DNA of 64,000 nt from the NCBI GenBank assembly GCA_030431475.1, contig JAUIJD010000011.1, forward strand, positions 30,101 through 94,100. The letters are read 5' to 3'. The notes beneath the pieces were generated by a model that ran no database searches, was not told where the DNA came from, and worked only from the letters and a program-made list of their open reading frames with translations. Shown here in pieces: positions 27,096-34,020 of the stretch. Numbering within the stretch: the first letter of the stretch is position 1; every line of letters starts with the position of its first letter. Position numbers and translations under genes: made by a program. This DNA is from Verrucomicrobiia bacterium. Lineage in GTDB: Bacteria > Verrucomicrobiota > Verrucomicrobiia > Verrucomicrobiales > Akkermansiaceae.

Positions 27096-30000
27096 TCAAG
27101 GCGCCTGCAGCGAGAAGCGGAGCCGCAGGAATCGCTTCGGGTCGCTGCGGGGCACGCTGAAGCCGTCGGGCTCGGTCGTCACCCCGGTGGGGGTCCACCC
27201 GGAGAGGTCGGTGGAGGTCTCGCCGGTGACGGTCGCGTCGGGCCGCGAGGGGAGGGCCGGCAGGACGAGGCGCAGCTTGGTCGCCTCGAGCAGGGTGGTG
27301 ATCTGGGGCCGGCTCGCGGGATCGTCGGGCGAGGTGTCGAACAGATACTCGGCGAGCGCGGACCAGCCGTCGCCGTCGTTGTCGACCGCCGGGTCGGGGT
27401 CGAGGCCCGGGTAGCCGCTGCTCCACAGCGCGTAGCCGCTGAGCGACTCGGTGATGTCGAGCGTGATGGAGGCGGGCGCCACCGCGGCATAGCCCGGGGC
27501 GCTCGCCGGCACGGAGAGGATCAGGCTTTCGGTGCCTTCGGAAAGGCCGTCGTCGAGGGCCGCGACCGGGAAATCGAGCGAGGTGGCGCCGGCGGGCAGG
27601 ACCAGGGACAGCGGGGAGCCGAGGTCGGAGGCCCCGGCATCGCCGCCGGTCTCCAGCGTGCAGGCCACCGCCTCGGCCAGAGGCAGGGGCGTCGAGAGGG
27701 TGGCGGTGATGGAACCGGCCTCGCCGACTTCGGACGCCGTCGTGGCGAGCGACAGCGCGGGGCGGAAGTCGGTGCAGCCGGGTTGCTCGCTGGCGAGCAG
27801 GATGGAGTCGATCCGCCAGTCGTTCTCCGCCACGCTTTCGTCGGTCGCGAGGATCCAGCGGAGCTGGAGGTCGTCGCCGTCCCAGGCCGCGGGGAACTGG
27901 ACGCGGACGGTGTCGTAGCCGCTCGACGAGCCCGACCAGGCGTCGCGCCCGGCGATCGGTGAGTTGTAGTTGTTCGAGATGTCGTCGTTGTAGCCGCCTT
28001 CCAGAACCACCACGCCCGCGGGGAGCGGGTCGAGCAGGTCGGCCCAGGCGCCGCCGTTGCGGGAGTACTCGAGCACGGCGCCGTCGTAGCCGGCTTCAAA
28101 GTCGAACTGGTGCCGGAAGCTCAGCGTGGCGTCGGACCCGAGCGTGGCGACCGGTGAGCTCAGGAGGCTTTCGCCAATGCTCGCGACGCTGTCGGCGGTG
28201 GCGGCCCGGTCGCCGTCGTCGGCATTGCCGAAGGAGACACCCCACCCGGTGCCGCTGCCGCTGGTGGTGCCGCTCCATCCGGCCGGGAGGGTCGACGAGC
28301 CCTCGAATCCCTCGAGAAGGGCGGCGACCGAGACGATCCTTCCGAGCTCCAGCTCGAGAGTGGTGGAGAAGTCGTGGCCGCCGGACGCGGTCAGCGTGAG
28401 GTCGAGGGTGACCTCGTCCGTGCAGAGGCCGTCCTGGGCAAAGACGAAGCTGAAGGTGTGCGAGCCGGACGAGGCGATCGACGCGACGCTTTCCGACACC
28501 TCGAACCCGGTGAACCCCGCGGGGCCGGAGAGGGAGGCATCGACCGAATCGGCGGCGAGCGCTCCGACGTTGTCGACGACGACCTCGAGGCGGATCGTTT
28601 CGCCGGGATCGGCGAGGCCGTTGTTCGGCAGGTTCGATTCATCGACGAGGGTCTGGCTGGTGACGGTGAGGTAGGGGGCGTTCGGCGCGGTTTCCAGTTC
28701 GGCCTCGAGCTCGTAGAGTTGGGCGCTGTCGTTGCTGCCGCCGTCGATGCGGATCAGGAAATCCCCGGCCGAAGGAAGCACGTAGTCGAGGATCTCCTCG
28801 CTCTGGGCCGGTCCGCCGGAGACCGACTGGGCCAGCACGGTGCTGCCGGTGGCGTCGAGCAGCTCGAGGGTGAGGTCCTGGCGGTTGCGCGGGTCGAAGG
28901 CGGAACCCGACGAGCAGCTGCCGTTCGACAACTGCTCGCCCTCGAGGTAGGTGCCGCCCACCGGGTCGGAAGGGATGGCCCGCAGGGTGATCTGGCGGCC
29001 GGTCGGCACCGTGAAGCGCAGGTAGTCGACGTCGCTGTCGTCGTCGATGCTGAGCCAGCCGATCGTCTGGGTGCCGGGCACCAGGACGAGGGGGGTGGCG
29101 TCGGCGGCGCTGTCGTTGTTGCGGGCCGGGGAATGGGTCTCGAGCTCGTCGCCGTAGAGTCGCTGGAGCGAGTAGATGTCGTCGAACTGCGGGCCGGAGA
29201 ACGACGTGGTCACGTAGGGCTCCATCAGTTTCGTCTGGTTGATCGGGCAGACGTGGTCGAGCCCGAGCGAATGGCCGAGCTCGTGGGTGATGACGTTGAG
29301 CAGGCCCTCGGGATTGTTGTCGGCGTTGTCGAAGTAGCCGTCGCTCGAGTCGATCACCATGTCGCCCCAGTCGGGGAAGTAGGCGAAGGCGAGGGTGCCG
29401 TAGTCGCCGTCCATCGGGCGCGCCATCAGGCGGATGTCGCCGCGGGTGCCGAGAATCCCCCGGCTGGCGGACCCGCCGAAGTCGGCGCCGTCGTCGTTGG
29501 GCTCGTAAACGAAGGTGATGCCGTTCTGCGCACCGATGCGGTCGATCGCCTCCTGCAGCGGCGTGAACCACGGCTGCTGCGTCAGGTCGCCGGTGGTGCC
29601 GCCGCCGAAAATGCCGACGAGCCAGGCGCGCAGGTTGGACGGGCCGTCGTTGTTGTTGTGGTCCGGCGCCTGGGTGCCGTCGGGTGCGATGCTCCAGGTC
29701 AGGGTGACCGGCAGACCCTGGACGGAATTGCCGGTGCTGTTGGTGGCGGTGCGCGACCAGTGGTCGCCGAGGTCGAACTGGGTGGCCTGGATGCGGGCCT
29801 CGCCAGGCGCCAGGCCGCCCTCGATCTCGATGCGGCGGTAGGCCTCGACGACCGCCCGCGGGGTCCCGGGCGCCCAGCAGATGTAGCGGCGGAAGCGATC
29901 TTCGAAGGTGCCCAGCTCGCGGCGGTAGCGACGGGCGCGCTCGCGGTACTCCGGTGGGAGTGAATCGATCAGTTCGTCGGTGGACATCGCCGCGAGGCGG

Positions 30001-30305
30001 GGCTCCGGGCGGCGGTGCAGGGCGTCGTGATGGGCCTGGGCCCGGGCCAGCGCCTCGATCTCGGAGGCATCGATCCAGGTCTCGGCCGGGCCGGGCCGGG
30101 TTGCGGTCGGACGGCCGGGCGTCCCCCGGTCGCTTCGCCGCGGAATCTCCACCCATTCCGGCACCCGCGCGGACTCGCTGCGCACGACCCGCGGCGCCGT
30201 CAGGCCATCCGAGGGGCCCGGACTCGTCGACGGCGCCATCCGTTTCGCGGCGAACATCGCCGCGAAAAAGGCCATCGGGAGTAGCAGCGCGGCGGGGTTT
30301 TTCAT
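27096..30305 (-). CDS. Exported matrixin-like metalloprotease, multidomain (1069 aa)
   Basis: Signal peptide MKNPAALLLPMAFFAAMFAA; a basic pro-region up to about residue 135; a peptidase M10-like catalytic domain (TWSIAPDGT, WFTPLQEAIDRIGAQNGITF, RGDIRLMARPMDGDYG, AFAYFPDWGDMVIDSSD, then HELGHSLGLDH at 341-351 with METZ-turn methionine in TKLMEPYV). Downstream lie a PPC-like domain, a CARDB-like domain, an immunoglobulin/MAM-like jelly roll (LLEGFEGSSTLPAGWSG) and a Calx-beta-like stretch, ending in DNDGDGWSALAEYLFDTSP calcium-loop sequence and a C-terminal module. It is a large secreted protease, probably calcium dependent. The gap to the other protease gene is 170 bases; no terminator is visible in between. 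Confidence 0.85.
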   Translation of the reverse strand: MKNPAALLLPMAFFAAMFAAKRMAPSTSPGPSDGLTAPRVVRSESARVPEWVEIPRRSDRGTPGRPTATRPGPAETWIDASEIEALARAQAHHDALHRRPEPRLAAMSTDELIDSLPPEYRERARRYRRELGTFEDRFRRYICWAPGTPRAVVEAYRRIEIEGGLAPGEARIQATQFDLGDHWSRTATNSTGNSVQGLPVTLTWSIAPDGTQAPDHNNNDGPSNLRAWLVGIFGGGTTGDLTQQPWFTPLQEAIDRIGAQNGITFVYEPNDDGADFGGSASRGILGTRGDIRLMARPMDGDYGTLAFAYFPDWGDMVIDSSDGYFDNADNNPEGLLNVITHELGHSLGLDHVCPINQTKLMEPYVTTSFSGPQFDDIYSLQRLYGDELETHSPARNNDSAADATPLVLVPGTQTIGWLSIDDDSDVDYLRFTVPTGRQITLRAIPSDPVGGTYLEGEQLSNGSCSSGSAFDPRNRQDLTLELLDATGSTVLAQSVSGGPAQSEEILDYVLPSAGDFLIRIDGGSNDSAQLYELEAELETAPNAPYLTVTSQTLVDESNLPNNGLADPGETIRLEVVVDNVGALAADSVDASLSGPAGFTGFEVSESVASIASSGSHTFSFVFAQDGLCTDEVTLDLTLTASGGHDFSTTLELELGRIVSVAALLEGFEGSSTLPAGWSGTTSGSGTGWGVSFGNADDGDRAATADSVASIGESLLSSPVATLGSDATLSFRHQFDFEAGYDGAVLEYSRNGGAWADLLDPLPAGVVVLEGGYNDDISNNYNSPIAGRDAWSGSSSGYDTVRVQFPAAWDGDDLQLRWILATDESVAENDWRIDSILLASEQPGCTDFRPALSLATTASEVGEAGSITATLSTPLPLAEAVACTLETGGDAGASDLGSPLSLVLPAGATSLDFPVAALDDGLSEGTESLILSVPASAPGYAAVAPASITLDITESLSGYALWSSGYPGLDPDPAVDNDGDGWSALAEYLFDTSPDDPASRPQITTLLEATKLRLVLPALPSRPDATVTGETSTDLSGWTPTGVTTEPDGFSVPRSDPKRFLRLRFSLQAP

Positions 30306-30500
30306 CGCGAGAATCGGGGAAACCGTAGCCCGGAAAGCCGCTTCGGCAATCCAACAGTGGCTTCCGGATCTCCGGCGGGCTCCCCGTCAGGGGTGATCTA
30401 ACCGTGGCAGAATTCCATTGCGGATCCCTCGCGGTCCGCTTACAAACCCCACGCCGCTGAGATACAAACTCGCTGATATTCAACGCCTCTCAACGACCAC

Positions 30501-31151
30501 ATGCGCCCGCTTTTTTCCCTCCTCGCCCTGCCCGTCGTCTTCCTCTTCGCCAGCTGCGGAAATGATCTCTCGATCGTTTCCAAAGAGCGTGCCGCCAGTG
30601 GTGGCGGCTTCTTCCGCAGCGCCGGTAGCCACAGCATGACCTACCACTCGTCGGCGCCCAGTGCCTCGGTGGTGGCCAAGGGGCAGTCCAAGCCGAAGGA
30701 CAAGCACGGCATGCCGCTCTACAACGGCGACCGCGTCCGCCACGTGCGCACGACCGCCTACACCTGCTCCGAGGCCGATCACCTCGAGTATGGATCGATG
30801 AATGCCGCCGGCACGCCGCTCCGCTACTCGAACCGGGTCCGCAGCGCGGCCGCCGACTGGTCCGTCTATCCCGTCGGCACCACCTTCAAGATCAAGGGCA
30901 TGCCGCATCTCTACGTGGTCGACGACTACGGTTCGGCGCTGACCGGCACCGGCACCATCGATCTCTACAAGCCGAGCAAGGCCCACATGAACTCGTGGGG
31001 ACGGCGCAACGTCGAGGTCGCCATCGTCCGCTGGGGTTCCTATGAGCGCAGCGCGGCCCTGCTTTCGAAGCGCACCGGCTACTCCCATTGCCGCCAGATG
31101 TACGCGGCCATCCAGCGCAAGCTCGGAGGTCGCGCCACCGCGATGCGCTGA
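30501..31151 (+). CDS. 3D-domain lipoprotein (RlpA/MltA-C-like fold, 216 aa)
   Basis: Signal MRPLFSLLALPVVFLFAS with lipobox cysteine C19. The C-terminal half is a double-psi beta-barrel 3D domain: HVRTTAYTCSEADHLEYGSM, SVYPVGTTFKIKGM, and the family's Asp cluster in LYVVDDYGSALTGTGTIDLY. Such domains occur in peptidoglycan lytic enzymes (MltA, YabE-type) and RlpA-like proteins. It is therefore likely an envelope-associated peptidoglycan-active or -binding lipoprotein; activity is not proved. It is divergent from the metalloprotease gene and about 180 bases upstream of nth. Confidence 0.8.
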   Translation: MRPLFSLLALPVVFLFASCGNDLSIVSKERAASGGGFFRSAGSHSMTYHSSAPSASVVAKGQSKPKDKHGMPLYNGDRVRHVRTTAYTCSEADHLEYGSMNAAGTPLRYSNRVRSAAADWSVYPVGTTFKIKGMPHLYVVDDYGSALTGTGTIDLYKPSKAHMNSWGRRNVEVAIVRWGSYERSAALLSKRTGYSHCRQMYAAIQRKLGGRATAMR

Positions 31152-31329
31152 GTGCCTCGTGGCTCCGTCGTCGGGTCGGGAGCGCCGGGATTACCGGCCG
31201 GAGTCCGAGCCGTGGCGCCTGCACGAGTGCCGCCCTTCGATCGATGCCGACGGCTGAATCCGGCGCTCGTTCTCCGGGCCCGGCAAAGCCTGTCTTGAAC
31301 CGGACCGCGCGGACCCCGAAGCTGGCCTC

Positions 31330-31980
31330 ATGATCAAGGCCGAGCGCGCCGCGCACGTCGATCGACGTCTTGCCGAGCTGTATCCGGAAACCCCGGTGCC
31401 GCTGGACCATGTCGATGCCTTCACGCTGCTTGTCGCGGTGCTGCTCTCGGCGCAGTGCACCGACGCCCGCGTCAATCTCGTCACCCCGGAGCTTTTTTCA
31501 CGCGCCGCCACGCCGCAGGCGATGGCGAAGGTGCCCGTCGAGGAGATCCGCGAGATCATCCGTCCCTGCGGATTGTCGCCCCGCAAATCGAAGGCGATCT
31601 CCGAACTTTCGCGCATCCTGATCGAGCAGCACGGGGGTGAGGTGCCGGCGGACTTCGACGCGCTCGAGGCGCTGCCGGGTGTCGGCCACAAGACCGCCTC
31701 GGTGGTCATGGCCCAGGCCTTCGGGGTGCCGGCCTTTCCGGTGGACACCCACATCCATCGGCTCGCGCAACGGTGGAAGCTGACCGACGGGCGATCCGTC
31801 GAACAGACCGAGCGCGACCTCAAAAAACTCTTCCCCCGCGACCGCTGGAACGCCCTGCATCTGCAGATCATCTTCTACGGCCGGGAACACTGCACGGCCC
31901 GGGGGTGCGACGGCACGGTCTGCCCTCTTTGTCGCGAGCTGTTTCCGCGCCGGCGCCGTGCGGTGAGGACACGAAAATGA
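31330..31980 (+). CDS. nth: Endonuclease III (DNA glycosylase/AP lyase)
   Basis: 216 residues. Helix-hairpin-helix LPGVGHKTASVVM with the catalytic lysine K121, and catalytic aspartate D139 in FPVDTHIHRLAQRW, as in all Nth proteins. It removes oxidised pyrimidines and cleaves the abasic strand. The [4Fe-4S] cysteines are C188, C193, C198 and C201 (spacing 4-4-2) rather than the usual 6-2-5 arrangement of Escherichia coli, a variant worth noting. The C-terminus is basic (FPRRRRAVRTRK). The gene is probably monocistronic; the following 130 bases lead to the ExbB operon. Confidence 0.9.
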   Translation: MIKAERAAHVDRRLAELYPETPVPLDHVDAFTLLVAVLLSAQCTDARVNLVTPELFSRAATPQAMAKVPVEEIREIIRPCGLSPRKSKAISELSRILIEQHGGEVPADFDALEALPGVGHKTASVVMAQAFGVPAFPVDTHIHRLAQRWKLTDGRSVEQTERDLKKLFPRDRWNALHLQIIFYGREHCTARGCDGTVCPLCRELFPRRRRAVRTRK

Positions 31981-32110
31981 GCTTTTGGAGGATTCCCCCA
32001 AAGATTCCTCGGGAAGCCGAAGTTTCTTTTTGAAATCTATCCTTGCGGGCGATGACGGGATTCTGAGAATGCCGTGCCTACACATCATCTTGTAAAACCT
32101 GAGTTCAATC

Positions 32111-32893
32111 ATGATCGATCAAATCGTCTCCCGTTCCCGCCGGATGCCGGCAGCCATCGTCACCACGGCACTCCTCACGGCGCCGGCGCTTTTCGCGCAG
32201 GATGCTCCGGCTGAGAAGAACGCCCTCCAGAAGTATGTCCTCGATGGTGGACCGACGATGATCTTCATCGGCCTCGCGGTGCTGGCGCTCATCGCGCTCT
32301 GCGTCTTCAACTTCATCAACCTCACCAAGTCGAAGTTCTGCCCCGAGGACCTCAAGATGGCGCTGATGGATCACATGACGAACTGCCGCGTGCGCTCCGC
32401 CATCGAACTCGCCGCCTCGCATCCCTCCTATCTCGGCCGCATGATGGCCTACTCGCTGCCGAACATCGACGCGACCCGCCCGGAAGACCTCGGCCGCGAC
32501 CAGATCGAGGACGCGATCGCCGACTTCTCGATCAACGAGAACCGCAAGTCGATGACCTGGGTCAACTACGTCTCGCTCGTCGCGCAGGCGGCCCCGATGC
32601 TCGGCCTTCTCGGTACCGTCATCGGTATGGTCCAGGCCTTCGGCATCCTGGCGGAGACCGGCAACGCCAACCCGACCCAGCTTGCGGGATCCATCTCGGT
32701 CGCCCTCCTCACCACCATGTGGGGCCTGATCACCGCGATTCCCTCGCTGCTCGCCTACTTCTTCTTCAAGAACCGCCTGAACAACCTCGTCGCCGAGTGC
32801 CACCACGCGGCCGAGGACCTGATCAACGCCTCGGTGCAAACCGTCAATCAGGACGCGTATCTTGCCAAGATTCCGGAAGGCGTCGCCGTTTGA
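32111..32893 (+). CDS. exbB: MotA/TolQ/ExbB proton channel family protein
   Basis: 260 residues. An N-terminal export-like segment (MPAAIVTTALLTAPALFAQ) precedes the first transmembrane helix (GGPTMIFIGLAVLALIALCV); the other two helices form the conserved channel core, WVNYVSLVAQAAPMLGLLGT and GSISVALLTTMWGLITAIPS. With ExbD it forms the proton-motive-force-driven stator that energises TonB-type or related machines at the inner membrane. It is first gene of a five-gene operon; a stem-loop (900-922 region after it) separates it from exbD. Confidence 0.9.
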   Translation: MIDQIVSRSRRMPAAIVTTALLTAPALFAQDAPAEKNALQKYVLDGGPTMIFIGLAVLALIALCVFNFINLTKSKFCPEDLKMALMDHMTNCRVRSAIELAASHPSYLGRMMAYSLPNIDATRPEDLGRDQIEDAIADFSINENRKSMTWVNYVSLVAQAAPMLGLLGTVIGMVQAFGILAETGNANPTQLAGSISVALLTTMWGLITAIPSLLAYFFFKNRLNNLVAECHHAAEDLINASVQTVNQDAYLAKIPEGVAV

Positions 32894-32899
32894 TCCCGG

Positions 32900-32922
32900 G
32901 GAGGCGGGGTCGTCCCGCCTCC
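32900..32922 (+). other. Intercistronic stem-loop between exbB and exbD
   Basis: GGAGGCGGG (32900-32908) pairs with CCCGCCTCC (32914-32922) over GTCGT, with no T tract following. It may stabilise the upstream exbB message so that ExbB is made in excess over ExbD (inference). Confidence 0.45.
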
Positions 32923-32947
32923 GCATCAACCCGACCAAACCCGAATC

Positions 32948-33412
32948 ATGGCTTCCACCCGACTCCGCAACGCCAAGGCGAACGAAGGCGACGATCTCGC
33001 GATCGACATGTCGCCGATGATCGACATGGTGTTCCTGCTCCTGATCTTCTTCCTCGTCAACGCGACGATGATCATCGTCGAGCAGGACCCCAACGTGAAG
33101 CCGCCCGTCGCCAGTCACGCCAAGGAGGCGGAGAACGGCAAGGGCCGCGTCGTCATCAACATCTACGACGACGGGTCCGTCTTCGATGCCGGCGGCCTCA
33201 AGAACGGCGTCAAGCTCAACGAGGACGAGGACATCTTCGACTACGTCAAGAAGGCGAAGGAGGAGGTCGATCTGCAGGGCTTCGAGCCGCGACTCCACCT
33301 CCGTGGGGACAAGGAGGCGGTCTTCAAGGAGTGCCGTCGCGTGATCCGCCTGGCCGCCAAGGCCGGCGTGGATCAGGTGATCTTCGCCACCTACGCCTTC
33401 GAGCCGAACTAA
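32948..33412 (+). CDS. exbD: Biopolymer transporter ExbD (first copy, 154 aa)
   Basis: One transmembrane helix near the N-terminus with the proton-carrying aspartate: IDMSPMIDMVFLLLIFFLVN. The periplasmic part (VVINIYDDGSVFDAGGLKNG, then RVIRLAAKAGVDQVIFATYA) has the ExbD/TolR fold. It works with ExbB in proton-driven energy transfer across the envelope. It follows exbB after 54 bases and is followed 16 bases later by a second, divergent exbD, an arrangement seen when the two ExbD subunits form heteromers. Confidence 0.9.
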   Translation: MASTRLRNAKANEGDDLAIDMSPMIDMVFLLLIFFLVNATMIIVEQDPNVKPPVASHAKEAENGKGRVVINIYDDGSVFDAGGLKNGVKLNEDEDIFDYVKKAKEEVDLQGFEPRLHLRGDKEAVFKECRRVIRLAAKAGVDQVIFATYAFEPN

Positions 33413-33428
33413 GCCCGCCAAACCCGAT

Positions 33429-33893
33429 ATGGCCCGCCACAAGAGAGACGAAGCGATGGAGGAGGACCAGCCGAAGCTGGACATCTCCTCGCTCATCGAC
33501 GCCACCTTCCTGCTCCTCATCTACTTTCTGGTCACCACCACCATCGTGCCCCGGGAAAGCGACGTGCAGATGCAGCTCCCGGCCGCCGCGCCGAGCGAGA
33601 CGCCGCCCGAGATCGAGCCGAAGCTGATCCGCATCGACGCCGCCGGCGCGATCTATGTCGGCTCCGGTGCCGGACAGATCCCGATGGACGCCAACGCCGA
33701 CTCGCGCGACGTGCCGATGCTGTTCGAGGATCTCAAGGCCTACGCCGCCAGTGCCAAGTCGGCCAGCGCCGAGCCGCTGGTGCAGATCTACGTCGACGGC
33801 GGTGCCAAGCAGCAACGGGTGATCGACGTCCTCAACGCCCTCGCCGGTGTCGAGATCTCGAAGGTCACCTTCACCGATCTGGTCGACCCGTGA
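33429..33893 (+). CDS. exbD: Biopolymer transporter ExbD (second copy, 154 aa)
   Basis: N-terminal helix LDISSLIDATFLLLIYFLVT with the conserved aspartate, then a periplasmic domain (LPAAAPSETPPEIEPKLIRI, VQIYVDGGAKQQRVIDVLNA, VEISKVTFTDLVDP). It is distinct in sequence from the copy at 32948, so it is not a recent duplicate. Together they form a two-ExbD system with the ExbB upstream. Same strand, tight spacing, one operon. Confidence 0.88.
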   Translation: MARHKRDEAMEEDQPKLDISSLIDATFLLLIYFLVTTTIVPRESDVQMQLPAAAPSETPPEIEPKLIRIDAAGAIYVGSGAGQIPMDANADSRDVPMLFEDLKAYAASAKSASAEPLVQIYVDGGAKQQRVIDVLNALAGVEISKVTFTDLVDP

Positions 33894-33939
33894 CCGCTGC
33901 GGCGACGCTTCCGGCGCCGCGAAAACCCCAAGATTCGAT

Positions 33940-33980
33940 GGCGCCGACCCGTTGTCCCTTGCGGGATGCGTGAGTCGGCG
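33940..33980 (+). other. Hairpin between exbD2 and the TPR gene
   Basis: GCGCCGAC (33940-33947) and GTCGGCGC (33973-33980) are perfect complements, with CCCG/CGGG pairing inside, followed by TTCCCTTTT. It could be a weak terminator or attenuator within the operon, limiting read-through into the 3 kb TPR gene. Confidence 0.45.
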
Positions 33981-34020
33981 CTTCCCTTTTACAAAACTCC
34001 GAAAACCAAGCCACGATTCC

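Noticed and set aside
31981..32110. Possible terminator hairpin GGAGGATTC / GATTCCTC after nth
   Set aside because: Stem contains mismatches and the T run is 20 bases away; I could not support it.
33847..34020. N-terminal extension of the large TPR protein into exbD2
   Set aside because: The signal peptide starts at 34021, and the upstream part is the exbD2 gene in another frame.
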